In this document: in pieces, positions 11,661 to 23,794 of the stretch
How positions within the stretch are numbered: position 1 is the first letter of the stretch
Layout: every line of letters begins with the position of its first letter
NCBI GenBank assembly: GCA_031772625.1
Contig: CM062813.1
Location: 765,142,720 to 765,206,719, forward strand
Direction of reading: 5' to 3'
Length of the DNA: 64,000 nucleotides
Source of the DNA: Pinus tabuliformis
Taxonomy: Eukaryota > Streptophyta > Pinopsida > Pinales > Pinaceae
Notes under the pieces: generated by a model
Told to the model about the DNA's origin: nothing
The model's input: only the letters and a program-made list of their open reading frames with translations
Database searches by the model: none
Translations under genes and position numbers: made by a program

Positions 11661-12310
11661 CAAATGTGTGGAAAATTCATTAAAAATTTATGCCTTTAAA
11701 TAGGTTACATTAGAGAAGAATACTATGGGAAAAAACCATGGGTTATGAAAACTTAGTCAATTTTTTTTAATAATTTTATTTTCTTATTTTATAGTTTACA
11801 TTAGACAAGAATGCCATGGGAAAAATCTATGGGTTGTGAAAACAGTGAGTCAAAATGTTTTATAAGAGTAAATTGACTCTACTATTTCTTGTTTTATTAT
11901 TTTGTTTTTATGTAATTATAAAAAGTAAAAGTGTTTTATTAATAATTATAATTATTTTTTCTAATTTTATTTTATTTAGTTTATTAAATTTTAATTTTAA
12001 TTTGTTTTATGTAATTTAACTCAAAATGTTCAAGATTACATATCTCTCGCATATTTTGGAGAGTTTTTAAATTTCTTTTGTTTTTATTTTTATTTTTATG
12101 TTGTAATTTGACCAAATCAAAATGTACGTGACGACATCTCTTCCATACTAGCTCCAGAGCCACAATAAATTATTTTTTTTATACTTATTTTATTTTCATT
12201 TTCAATACTTACTAATCATGGTTGGAGTCAAAACATAACTTCTACAATTTAAGTGATTTATTTTCCCACAAGCTAGTTGGTAAAGTCAAGAAAATTTTGT
12301 CTTGATCTCA

Positions 12311-12790
12311 TGACCAATAATGTTGCCAAATATTGTGCAATTGTTGAACTTCTATTGAAAGCAATTGCATTTGCTATATAACATCTAGTTGTTTACTTGG
12401 ATTGGCAAGTGACCCTGCAATTACATATACCATGTGTATGATCCTACACCTCTTCAAAAATATTTATGGATGAGAATTCTTGAGCTAATAATATTTCCAA
12501 ATAAAGCAATTGCATTTGCTATACAACATCTAACTGTTTACTTGGATTGGAAACTGGCCTGCAATTACATATACTATGCATTTGATCCAATACCTATTCA
12601 AAAATATTTATAGGTGAGAATTCTTGAGCCAGTAATGTTGACAAATATAGTGCAATTATTGAACTTCCTTCAAAAGCAACTAATTCAATATGCAACATCT
12701 ATTTCTATTCACAAGTAGCAATGCGGCAATTACATTTACTTTGTGTGATTTTTCGTTTCTTTAGAAATATTTATGAGTGGTAATCCTTGA
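12311..12790. repeat. Three diverged tandem copies of a ~140-172 bp unit
   Basis: Three successive units carry the same phrases: AATGTTGCCAAATA, GCAATTGCATTTGCTAT, AACATCTA and AAAATATTTATGG...TGAGAATTCTTGAG. They occupy roughly 12311-12483, 12484-12625 and 12626-12790. The middle copy lacks about 25 bases and the third is the most diverged. No open reading frame. This looks like an old local amplification. Confidence 0.8.
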
Positions 12791-12799
12791 ATTTCACTT

Positions 12800-13490
12800 T
12801 GAATTTAATACATATATTCATGTGTTAAGAACATTTAATAAATTAACTGATTCATTAGCTAATTTTGTTTTAGATTAGCATTGGTTGCATTAAGTTAATT
12901 AAAGCACATGCATGAATATAATCACAAAAATCACACAAATATATGTACATATAAGACTGACCAAAATCATGTGCATCATGTCCAAATAATACAATGTCAT
13001 ATACAAAATTAAGTTGTACAACCTGACATGATACAATGTCATATCTATGTCCCCAAGTCAAAAAATAAATATAGTAAAATAAATAAAGATAGTAAATAAA
13101 GTTTTATGACCAAATTCATTGAAAATATTTTTAAGTTGCCTCGTAAAAAATGGTACACTATTTTAAATGACTATTTATAAATATTTGTATTTGGTTAAAC
13201 AAGTATTAAAAAAAGACAATATTATTTTTGTTACACAACTTTCAAGTTATATAATTAGTGATACCTCACCATCTTTAATGTAGCTAGACTCATTTTATCA
13301 TTTATTATATTATACTAATTTAATCAAATAATTTGAAATGCAAAGTCCAAACCATATTGCATTATGATAAAACTTTCACAAATCCATGGCATGATGTTAT
13401 ATATCATAGTGAATAATGATGCAAATTATCATAGTGAATAATGATGCAATTTTGACACTCTCACAAGATAGCAGCATCCATCAAGGGAAT
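12800..13490. other. AT-rich stretch without recognised features
   Basis: No coding motif, LTR end or tandem structure was identified beyond a doubled phrase ATAGTGAATAATGATGCAA at about 13407-13448. Confidence 0.4.
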
Positions 13491-13493
13491 ATC

Positions 13494-13895
13494 CAAGATG
13501 GAAGATTTAAGAAGCACCATAAGAGATTTGCTACCTGCCAATGGTTTAAAATAAGGAAAAATAGAAGATTTAAAAAGCACCACAAGAGATTTGCCACATA
13601 CCAATCCTTTAAAATAAGGAAAAAAGATGGAAGATATAATAAGCACTGAAAGAGATGAAGATATAATAAGCACCACAAGAGATTTGACACATGTCAACTG
13701 TTTAAAATAAGGAAAAAAAACTATCCAATATTGACAAAGAAAATTAATATAAATACTTTTTAAAATATTTCTAATTTTTCTTTTTCATATTTCTTTAAAT
13801 ACACAATAAAAATAAAAAAAATTAATATAAATATTTTTTAAAATATTTCTAATTTTTCTTTTTCATCTTTCTTTAAATACACAAATACACAACAA
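13494..13895. repeat. Two adjoining short tandem arrays (~65 bp and ~77 bp units)
   Basis: A unit containing AGCACCACAAGAGATTTGCC and TTTAAAATAAGGAAAAA is present three times at about 13498-13562, 13563-13626 and 13661-13719, with a short truncated copy at 13627-13655. It is followed by two copies of an AT-rich unit (AATTAATATAAATA... TTTCTTTAAATACACAA) at about 13740-13815 and 13819-13892. The open frames across the first array are by-products of the repeat. Confidence 0.8.
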
Positions 13896-13989
13896 AAATA
13901 TATATATTTTAATATGGTAAAAATTCAAAATTAAAATACATCTATCTTAATTGTAGAAGTTTCCTTTCACTCATAAAATATGGTCTTAT

Positions 13990-14291
13990 GTTTATCACAC
14001 GTAAGACACATCGAAGGTACATAATACCTGGCTCTCGGTATGTATCCTATAGTCACACAAAGACTGCAATATTTCAATAAAAGAAATCATATAGCTTATT
14101 CGCCTTGATCAAATTCGATGTAAAATTCTATGTTGGCATAATGTGCTAGAACCACTCCCAAGCTTCCGAAAATATACACACCAATTTACAAGCAGCATAG
14201 GATGAAACGCGCAGAGATAAAGCCATTGCAACCTTTCCCTTTCACCCAGAGAAGAGCATACAATCTCTTTTATGATATCGCAGAAGACTAC
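13990..14291 (-). other. Presumed 3' UTR and downstream flank of the LACS gene
   Basis: The 300 bases after the LACS stop codon on the minus strand contain no coding motif and would hold the 3' UTR. I cannot fix the polyadenylation site. Confidence 0.4.
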
Positions 14292-15185
14292 TCAGTTTTT
14301 CAAACTCTGGTACATATTGTTGATTTGTTCCTGCACAATAATAAAAAAATTCCGTATATTACGTATCATATATGAGCCGCCAAAGTTTCCAACGAGAAAT
14401 ATATATTCGAAATCGAAATCGTGCTTCTACTTATTTGAAGAAAACTTAGCTCGCTGGCAAGTATCTTCACTTTTACCTGATAATACTTCAGCAGCTGGGG
14501 TCTCTTTTTCTTGAAAGTGGGTGTCAGTAGATCTCTTTCCACGTCGAACAGTTGAGGATCTAGATGGACGGCCTTAATGTGCTCAAACCCTCTGAGCTGA
14601 TAAAGACAAGAACACTGCATAAGTTATCGATGTGAATAAATTGAAGCAGAGCAAGCCCGTAAAATGTCTAAGTATAGAATTATGTCAGGTCTACGAAAAT
14701 GGAGTGTCCTGGCATATGTAATGAAGCATATATTGTATACATTTTTCGCTTTAGCAAGAGCAGTCAGCTCCTCGAGTATGTGACTTCTCAATTTAGGTTC
14801 CGAACACAATTCATTGAAATCGCCATCTAGGCCATTCTGTCTAGCCCAAGATTCAGCCTCCTCTTGATTTGGTACAACCACGGCCACCAAAGATGACTCA
14901 AAGCTGTTGCCATAAATCCAAATCTGAAAGAAACATGAAGTGCCCAGTAAAGGCAATAATCAGAGGATTACGTGCATAAAGGAAAAAGTTTTCAAATAAA
15001 TCGATCAGCTTCTAGTCAAGAATCGAGCAGAGAATATGATCTTACTACATCTACACAGGAACATTGTCCATAGACGTTCTCAAGATTCTCGACCGCAATA
15101 TACTCTCCTTGTGAGAGTTTGAATATGTTCTTCTTCCTGTCGATGATTTTCAATGAACCATTTGGCTGCAACTCACCAATATCCC
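14292..15185 (-). CDS. LACS: Long-chain acyl-CoA synthetase, last four exons (C-terminal ~159 residues)
   Basis: LACS activates fatty acids to acyl-CoA using ATP, typically at ER membranes for the LACS1-5 clade. Four minus-strand exons with consensus splice sites are intact: 15046-15185 ([10 protein letters not shown], then [16 protein letters not shown], the FACS signature), 14741-14923 ([20 protein letters not shown]), 14477-14596 ([20 protein letters not shown], then [12 protein letters not shown]) and 14292-14330 ([12 protein letters not shown], stop). Phases match across all three introns, which are only 117-146 bases long. The wording fits LACS1-5 rather than peroxisomal LACS6/7. The conserved exon that should end in DGWFHT is not recognisable upstream. 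Either earlier exons lie beyond a large repeat-filled intron, or this is a truncated copy. There are no stops or frameshifts in the four exons. Confidence 0.9.
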
Positions 15186-17793
15186 CTGCAAAGGCATCAA
15201 ACTTCATTTTCTTGATTGATCTACCCAAATTTCGCTTACAGTTCACATTGAAACATTTGCATTTATTATTTCACTCTAGATATACAAAATGCCAGTTCCA
15301 TTTTAAGTGTTCATCATCATTACCAAAGAAGGTTGTCCATCCACTCTTGTTGGTGTATTGATGTTTTTCCACATTATTCAACAGTTACAACAGAATCGAT
15401 ATCAAAATAAATAATCAAAAACTTGTTCAAATAATCCTTAAGCCTGGCCATGCTGTCGCTCATTGTACTTGAAAAGGGTATGGTCAGTCAGGCCTTGTTG
15501 ACACAAGGTTGAGAAGGCATGTGTTTATGAGTTGGCCTGCAACACTGATGAAGCTCTCTGCCTGATCTCACTAATAAAGCCCAAAAACTCAGAGAAAAGG
15601 ACAAGAAACAAGAATCGATCCAAACAGATGCCTAACTTTCTTGATCTGGCCAAAGGCCTTCTTATAGATTTACCATGGGTCCATTCAAGCCAACTCCCAA
15701 GTAAAAAAAATAATAAACTAAACGCATAAAACAAACGCTGGAAAGAAAAGATAAATAATGCGTATGCATTCAGCTCAAAGGCTGAAAGATGCAACTAACT
15801 ATCCCTACATGCTGCTCGAAAGCTAGAAAAGCTTGAGTCGGCCTTGCTTTCCCCAGATTTAGCTTGAAAGCATCCTTGTTTTCCTCCTGTTACCACTGTT
15901 TCCAGCAAAGGTGCATATAGTTAAATTCTTCACTTTAATTCAAGAGAGCAGGGCTATTATTGGCCAGTTTCACATTCCCCAAAGGCACTTAATGGATCCC
16001 AATGCACAGGGTTCCTAGGTCCAAATACAACAAGCGCTCAAAATGTTCAGCACAATTTATACTTGACATGCCACGTGGGAATTTTGGCAAATAAAGAAGG
16101 CATCAAGCAAAAATCACTCCTCTAAGGTGGCTGTACTCTCCCTCCTAACCACGTAGGGGGTAAAAATGGTCCACGGAGGTCATTCCTTGGCATGCATGTG
16201 CAAACTTTAGTCAAAGTTGAAAGGAATCATGCTTTGAACAAAACCCAAATGCCAAAATTCATCAATCAAGTAGAGCATTACCCATGCAAGCCAAAATTAT
16301 CATTCCTAGCTGACACATGTCAAGGTTCAAGTGAGCCCAGAGGTAACACCCTAGGTCCATGGGTAGCTCATTGGAATCCTCGTAACATGGACCATATCCC
16401 TCAAGAAGAACATTGGGCTTATCTTGCAAGATGTTTTCTCCACAAGGCAATTCATGGGATTGTTGGGGCTTGTTGACCACTACCTGTCAACTTCCCAGCA
16501 GTACACCCCCTTTTCTTCGCAAAAAAGGAATAGCACTTGATCGACATGTCTGTGCCATTCGACAGTCATCGACAGCTTGATCAATTTATGTTGTAAACCC
16601 AGTCTGCATATTTAATTGTAAATAATCTTAGCAGAGTTGAGTCATGTATGTAAATTGCCTAGGTGGACCTAATTTTCTAGTGATAATCTACGTTTCGAAA
16701 GGTTTTTTGTCTCACCGATCTATGATCGGCAGACTTTTCCTTCAGCCTAACCCCAAAGCCGGAATGGATTTTGTCATTAGAATCCTAGGAGAATCTTAGT
16801 GTGTTAATCTGCTAGATTATAGTTGTGTCGCAGAACTGGGTGGTTTATGAGGGTCTATGTCAAATGGGTTCTCCCCCTTGAGATATAAAGTTGTAAAAGT
16901 CATGATGTAAAGTGTCTTGAGGGTTAGAAAATGTTTTTAATCCCCTCATAAGTCCTAAGTCCTAAGTCCTAGGTCCTAGGTGATTTTTCCAAAGGCTAAG
17001 TTCGAGGATCCATTTAAAAAAAAAGAAAAAAAGATAAAAATAATAAATAAAAATAATAAAATAAAGTAAAAACTTAAAAAAATAATAAAATAATAATATT
17101 TTGAGTAAATAAATGCAAAATTTCAATTTTTTAATGCATTAAAAATTCGACGGATGAGATTAAGAGATATCTTGATCCTCATCGACGGTTGAGATCATTT
17201 TGACGTGGATCACTCGAACAATTTTCCTTTAAACAGAGCGCTAGGGGTCATTTGAAACCAGAGAGATCTGAGAGTCTGGTGCTAAAGAAAGCTCTCTTGT
17301 AGTCATTTTTTGTGCAATAAAGAAGACTTTGGGGTTAAAAATCTTGCTAGTGTTACTCTTCTGAAAATGCTGTAAGATTGTTCTATTTTTTTCTGCATAA
17401 TTTTATTTTCAGCCATTGATGATAGCTTAATGAAGATTGATCTAGGCACAGGTATCTTGTCTGATCTTTGGGGTTTGAATGATAGTTTAGATTCTGAAAT
17501 ATAGTGGCAGGTATCTCCATTTGATCGGGGTTTCACTATTGTTTTCTCCTTCCATGTTAATGGTTGATTTTAAGCTATGCAGGAAATCCTTTTTTCAGAT
17601 TACCAGGCGTTAGGGGAAGTTCTCGGCTGAACCAGCCAACTCCTGGGTTGTGTTTTCTGAAAGAGCCCAACCAGTTCTTGATCCCGGGCTTATCATTCGA
17701 AATATTTTTTTTTATGGATGCATGCAGGGTTTTTGGAAGCGTTTTACACAAAAATTAAATTCTAATAATATTACTGTGATTATTGATAAATCT
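15186..17793. other. Unassigned DNA upstream of the LACS exons
   Basis: No clear protein motif. A weak candidate for the preceding LACS exon lies at about 15324-15370 on the minus strand: it ends at a GT donor in the right phase, but the residues (SGWTTFF) match DGWFHT poorly. A 7-bp tandem repeat (AGTCCTA/AGGTCCT) is at 16951-16981, followed by an A/T-rich run at 17010-17110. Around 17140-17340 the wording (CGACGGTTGAGATC, an AATAAA and a CTCTCTTG stretch) resembles LTR leader DNA, but no paired ends were found. Confidence 0.4.
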
Positions 17794-19026
17794 GGCTTCT
17801 TAAGAGCTCTCAGTTTGTAAATACTGTAAATTTTTGCTGGGTTTAAGGTTTTCAGTTTTGTTTTATGCACATATCATTTTTGGGTGATTTTTCATTCCAG
17901 GTTGCAGGATTTTCTGAAGATTTCAGAGGGTTTGTTATTTTGTTGTCCAGGGGTTTCAGATATCAGTTATTTTCAAATCTGGGGTTTCATTATTTACAGG
18001 AAGTTAATTTTTATGTGCTCCCCATCAAATTCCAACTCTGCCTGTACGCTGCCAGTGTTTATCTTCCTCTCCAAACGCATCTTCTTCAGCAGCAGTTTAT
18101 ATTCAATATTCAACACACCTACAAAATGCATCAAACTGGTTCACCCTTTCACGCTGCCGCTTTTCAGAACCTGCAATAACAAAACAACAAATCAGTAAAT
18201 CTATGTCTTTGATGCACAGCCTTATTTTTCTTTCACTCACGCGTCCCTGCATCGTTCCTCACCACGCTGCCCTCTGCGCGCAGTCAATCCATCACCTGCG
18301 TATTACCTCAAGCAGTCCTCATTGCCGCAGTCTATTTCTTCTCCACGCAACAACCTTACCCTCACGCAACATTATTTCTCCCTCTGGCAGCCCGAGTCTT
18401 TTCACGCAGCCTTCTCTGCCTGCGTCCGCCCACGCTGTCACAAAACTCTTCATCATTGAAACTGCAATATGCATTCTTCACTTGCGTTTTTGCTGAACCC
18501 TTCGATCTGCTCCAACGCCGCTGACCTGCACAGACACACCCGTAACGTGCAGCCAAAAGGTAAATCGGTTGTGCAGGAATCACGTTGCAGAAGTATTCGT
18601 ATGGTAAGATGATGATTTAGGTTTCGATTTTTATTTTTATTTTTGATATGGTTAGAATTAACGTAGGTCCTTTTCTTTGATTTGTTTTGACTTTATAAAA
18701 ATTTAAATAAAAATTCGATCTGCTTCTTTTTAGATTTTTAGATTTTGATATGTATTAAATTTCATTTTTTTGTTCTTTGACTTAGTGTATATATGTATAT
18801 ATATTTTAGGTTTGAGATTTTTTATTAGCTTTTGATATTAGAATAGATTTTAGTTTTGTTTTAGTTTTAGGAATTAAATCTTTAATTTAGCTTAGTTTGA
18901 CAGTTTTAAATTTATTAAATTTTAAGTTTTTCAGCTTTAGATTTGGTTAAATAGATTTAACTTTGTTAGATTTTAATAATTAAAATCATAAAAGTATAAA
19001 AATTATAAAAAATTAAAAAATCAAAA
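17794..19026 (+). repeat. 1,233-bp tandem duplication, copy 1
   Basis: Begins GGCTTCTTAAGAGCTCTC and ends ...AAAAATCAAAA. It matches the following copy at a constant offset of 1,233 bases with roughly 1% differences. The first ~800 bases are C-rich on the plus strand with many ACGCAG/CTGCGT words; the rest is T-rich. Open frames are present (for example 17865-18179 and 18203-18496), but none shows a known motif, and they shift relative to each other between the two copies. Confidence 0.95.
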
Positions 19027-20260
19027 GGCTTCTTAAGAGCTTTCAGTTTGTAAATACTGTAAATTTTTGCTGGGTTTAAGGTTTTCAGTTTTGTTTTATG
19101 CACATATCATTTTTGGGTGATTTTTCATTCCAGGTTGCAGGATTTTCTGAAGATTTCAGAGGGTTTGCTATTTTGCTATCCAGGGGTTTCAGATATCAGT
19201 TGTTTTCAAATCTGGGGTTTCATTATTTACAGGAAGTTAATTTTTATGTGCTCCCCATCAAATTCCAACTCTGTCTGTACGCTGCCAGTGTTTATCTTCC
19301 TCTCCAAACGCATCTTCTTCAGCAATAGTTTATATTCAATATTCAACACACCTGCAAAATGCATCAAACTGGTTCACCCTTTCACGCTGCCGCTTTTCAG
19401 AACCTGCAATAACAAAACAACAAATCAGTAAATCTATGTCTTTGATGCACAGCCTTATTTTTCTTTCACTCACGCGTCCCTGCATCGTTCCTCACCATGC
19501 TGCCCTCTGCGCGCAGTCAATCCATCACCTGCGTATTACCTCAAGCAGTCCTCATTGCCGCAGTCTATTTCTTCTCCACGCAACAACCTTACCCTCACGC
19601 AACATTATTTCTCCCTCTGGCAGCCCGAGTCTTTTCACGCAGCCTTCTCTGCCTGCGTCCACCCACGCTGTCACAAAACTCTTCATCATTGAAACTGCAA
19701 TACGCATTCTTCACTTGCGTTTTTGCTGAACCCTTCGATCTGCTCCAACGCCGCTGACCTGCACAGACACACCCGTAACGTGCAGCCAAAAGGTAAATCG
19801 GTTGCGCAGGAATCACGTTGCAGAAGTATTCGTATGGTAAGATGATGATTTAGGTTTCGATTTTTATTTTTATTTTTGATATGGTTAGAATTAACGTAGG
19901 TCCTTTTCTTTGATTTGTTTTGACTTTATAAAAATTTAAATAAAAATTCGATCTGCTTTTTTTTAGATTTTTAGATTTTGATATGTATTAAATTTCATTT
20001 TTTTGTTCTTTGACTTAGGTTAGATATGTATATATATTTTAGGTTTGAGATTTTTTATTAGCTTTTGATATTAGAATAGATTTTAGTTTTGTTTTAGTTT
20101 TAGGAATTAAATCTTTAATTTAGCTTAGTTTGACAGTTTTAAATTTATTAAATTTTAAGTTTTTCAGCTTTAGATTTGGTTAAATAGATTTAACTTTGTT
20201 AGATTTTAATAATTAAAATCATAAAAGTATAAAAATTATAAAAAATTAAAAAATCAAAAG
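19027..20260 (+). repeat. 1,233-bp tandem duplication, copy 2
   Basis: Head-to-tail second copy of the preceding unit, ending ...AAATCAAAAG at 20260. The differences I noted by eye (about a dozen) are nearly all transitions, plus one short rearranged stretch near 20020. No TG...CA ends or target duplication, so this is a segmental tandem duplication and not an LTR pair. Confidence 0.95.
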
Positions 20261-21523
20261 CAATAAAAGTTTTAGTCCCTAGTTTTTTTACTTTGATTTT
20301 ATGTAGTTTAGAATTTAGTGTTTAGATAGATTTTAGATTTTTTTTACTTTAATTTTAGTTTAGATTTTAACTCTAAAGTTTTGTTTTAAAAAAAATATAT
20401 AACAATAAAAAATTCATAAAAAAATTATAAAACTTAAAAAAAAAAAGCATAAAAAATAATTTTTAGGTTTTTATTTTTATTTTTGTTCTATAGTTTAGAT
20501 TTTAGATTTAAAGCTTCATTTTAGTTTCAAATTTTGTTTTCTTTGAAAAATATAAAAATATTTTGGGAAAATTTTTGCCAATTTCAGTCTTGGCTCGGGA
20601 ATTTTTAGGTTTCATCTTTTATGCTGAGGCTAAAATTTTGATGTGGAAATTAATGTTTAATATGATTTAATGTTCATCTGAAGATTAACTGCATGAATGT
20701 GATCTCTAGTTAATATTTTACGTGATTGTTTAAAGCCCTTCATCTTTCGAAATTTCAATTGCTGGAGTATCATTTAAGCATTTTCTCGCATTTGATAAAA
20801 ATTAATTTTTGTTTGAATGGTTGCTCTACATGGTTTATATTTCTGTAGCATCTCATAATTAATCGTTTAAACATTAAATCCGCAAGGCACTGGTCTATTA
20901 AACTTAACAAAATCAATTTAGTGCTTGTTTCTTCATGTCTCCCAACCCTACTGGTCGACAGTTGGTCTTTATCACCTCGTAGGGTCTCCCCCCCTTAGCC
21001 GCGGGAGACAGGCTTAAACAGAGAGATCGGGGATCAGAGTGACAGCCCCCGGTCTAAGCGTTGTCGTGTCAATCTGTGCGACAACAGGGCTCTTCAACTT
21101 CACATGTGGGAGACAAAATGGTCAAACTAACCATTGGACGCTTCTTGTGCAAGTTGTTGGGTTACTATTTGTCATATCAACTTAGATCAAGTTAAATTTA
21201 GGAATGTTGGACCACTTCTTGGGTAGGTGGAGACATATTTCAAGATTTAACAACCATTTCAAGTATGAATCAAGAGGAAGTTGGTCATCGTTTTCAAGGA
21301 ATAATATTTTATGGACTTTTTCTTCCCTAGTTGGATGGATCGATCTACCTTTTGTGGGGATCTATTATTACTCATTGTACATATGGTTTTGACCACTTTA
21401 TTTTATTAATTTTAATTTTTAGAAGTAGACTAGATCCAGAATTTCCTTGCTAGATCTACCGAAATTCCACAAATAATATTTGCTAAATCTACTGAAATTC
21501 CACAAATTTATTCTAATGTAAAG
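20261..21523. other. Unassigned DNA with a small tandem repeat
   Basis: T-rich to about 20560, then mixed sequence without coding motifs. A 30-base phrase (GCTAGATCTACCGAAATTCC and its variant GCTAAATCTACTGAAATTCC) is doubled at about 21451-21510, just before the next solo LTR. Confidence 0.4.
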
Positions 21524-22653
21524 TGTTAGTTTTTGGTAGCATCGGATGTGCTCTAGCCATGAAAATTGGTGGAGAGACTAAGGCACACGAGTTCTAAAGA
21601 ACCCAAAAACCGTTTAATGAAATTCCATCCGGATTGTATTTTATTAAAATAATTAATATTTTTAATGGGGTTTCTAAGTCTAAACTTAAGAAAATTAAAG
21701 TATTAATGGGTATTAATCAAAATATGGGTAAAAATGATCTAGAAAACAGATCAAGTCAAGTTTTAATCTTAGCTGTTGATTAGAGACTTAATCTCGGTCG
21801 TTGAAGTCTCAACGAGAAAAGTGTAAGGAGGAGCTTGGGGTTCATTTAGAAACACACACGGAGAGAACAAATTTATCTGGAGTTCGATTTCCGGGGCTAG
21901 GGAGCTGAGAATTCGAACAGAATGATCATTTTGCAGCAGAGGGGCAGGGATAATTCGGAAACACTGGACAGAGAAGCAGAGGGCCACTAGTGGAGGTAGC
22001 GCAGCAACTAAAAGCACTAACGCTGGGCCAATCTGGGGCCACACAAGCTGACGCAGAGTCAGAAGGGTCAGCGCAGTGCAAAGTTGCCCTCACGCAGAAA
22101 GCTGGAACCTGCCAGGGCGCTGCGGGAACAGCCGGGAGAGGTTGACACAAAAGTTCTAGGAGGCAGAAGAGACAGCGCAGGGCTAACGCAGAGCTTATAA
22201 CATTGACGCAGGGCCTACAAAGGGCCAACGCAAAGGGAGACGGGGTTAGCGAGTTATGCTATCGAATCAGTTGAAAACTGCCGAGTGAAGTGAGGTAATC
22301 TCACTTAGTTTTCCGCCATTTTATTTTTCTCTGTCACTGGTTTGTCGGAAGGGCAACCAGCATTATATTCAAAGCTACTGCTTAATAATATAAAACCCTC
22401 AAAGTTGCTGCACCGGTTTTCCTGCATTGGGTTTTTCCTTAGACTATTTTCTCCAAAAGTAACAATGTCCTATGTATCTTGTTCTTTGCTCAGTTTCTTG
22501 TTTCATGTAATCAAATTAAATTGGTGTAGGCTGCGAAAGTAATTTACTTTAGTGTTTTCATAAAATAACTTGATAATATATATTAAAATCAAGTAGGAGA
22601 AGTAAATTCAGTTTTGCTGCAGTAGAGGTTCCTTGAAGATAGGAATTTTCACA
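21524..22653 (+). repeat. Solo copia-type LTR (TGTTAG family), sLTR-4
   Basis: Starts TGTTAGTTTTTGGTAGCATC and ends GGAATTTTCACA, flanked by TAAAG (21519-21523) and TAAAA (22654-22658), a 4/5 target duplication. It aligns with the LTRs at 36432 and, in reverse, 30923. Internally it has a run of ACGCAG words at 22040-22210 and the R/U5-type phrase ACCCTC...GCACCGGTTTTCC...TTGGGTTTTTCC at 22392-22438. No PBS or internal region follows, so it is a solo LTR left by LTR-LTR recombination. Confidence 0.9.
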
Positions 22654-22675
22654 TAAAAAAAGTTCCTTACCTGCT

Positions 22676-22830
22676 CAATATAAAAGGACTTCCTCATTTG
22701 TAATTCATGGTCAGATAGTGGGAGTATTCCTTTGCTTGTTGGAGCTTTGGGTTTATTATGCGATATATGTTTCAACTTAGAAGGCTTCTTTTTATTTCTC
22801 CTAGGGTAACCCCCTAAGAGAACTTTTTCT
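22676..22830 (-). other. Exon-like island of unknown protein
   Basis: On the minus strand an open frame (GEKVLLGGYPRRNKKKPSK, then GILPLSDHELQMRKSFYIEQ) has a possible AG acceptor near 22830 and a GTAAGG donor right after the EQ codons near 22675. The basic, non-repetitive wording looks like a real exon and not TE protein. The solo LTR just downstream would then lie in an intron. I do not recognise the protein. Confidence 0.3.
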
Positions 22831-23794
22831 CCTATTTTAGACAGCGATCCAACCAACAACCCTACACATTAGCTTGAGGTTGATGATATCCCGGCTCCTC
22901 CACCATTTACACCAATCACTACACCTCTCACCATCCAAAATTCCTCTTGAATGGTGGGTTGCCACTCAGTAGGTACTTTGATCATTTTGCAATCAGGTGC
23001 TTTTTGTGGTATCTCCTATTCCACAAATTGCAAAGTATAACACAATTTTGTAATTTTTGGCATTGGAGGCAAATTTTGGATTGTGGAAAGCATAGGAGAT
23101 GTGGATAAATGGAGCCCACGTTCAAAAAAAGAGGCAATACGCACCCCTTAGAGAGAGAGTGTGAATTAGTGGAAATTGGAGGCCACCAAGGGGTATGCAT
23201 GGGCTAGGAGTATATAAGGCGAAAAGGGAGGCATTTCCATCTATCTTTTGACTATCTTACTTCATAATTTTACCTCTCTTGGAATTGTTCAACGCAATGG
23301 TTGGAGTGTTGTTGAGCACAAGGAATTTCAAGCAAAATCCACACCAATTTCGAAAAACTTCAAGTGTCTCCCTAGTTGGTAATTTGGGGAGTTCATTTTG
23401 AGCCTTCCACGGGGAGTTAATTGCAGCAATTTATCCAGTTGTGGACATTTCCTAGGTGTAAAGGTAGTTCTACCCATCAAGTTTTCAATCACCCTAAATG
23501 TTTGGGATGAGGTGAATTTCCAGGGGTATTTCCCCTCCTGGAGCCAAAGTTTTGGTGGCATTTTGCAATGGTAGTTATGGGCCATACTTGAGGGCCAAAT
23601 TTTCCTTTGTTGGCAGTGCGTGAACCTCCCTAGGCAAAGGCTACACAAGCCTTGGTGCAGAACTGTTGGGGAATCGAGGAGCCAAGGAGTTGGGCATTCT
23701 AAGGGCTAATTTTTTTCTTAAGAGGAGTTTCTTGGAGCAGGGGTTGAGGGGTATTTCTAACTAGTCAGTTCTTACAGGAGCATGCACAATTAAC

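Noticed and set aside
12870..13061. Minus-strand 63-codon frame in AT-rich DNA
   Set aside because: Short, no motif, and in a repeat-prone region.
15324..15370. Preceding LACS exon ending in SGWTTFF
   Set aside because: Phase and donor fit, but residues match the conserved DGWFHT too poorly and no acceptor is clear. Kept only as a possibility.
16951..16981. AGTCCTA tandem repeat as an interstitial telomere
   Set aside because: The unit is AGTCCTA/AGGTCCT, not the plant telomere TTTAGGG, and only about four copies exist.
18203..19816. Open frames repeated in both copies of the 1,233-bp duplication
   Set aside because: Some frames differ between copies, no motif is recognisable, and the differences do not favour silent positions, so they look like chance frames.
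17794..20260. The tandem duplication as a pair of adjacent LTRs
   Set aside because: No TG...CA ends, PBS, PPT or flanking duplication at the unit boundaries.
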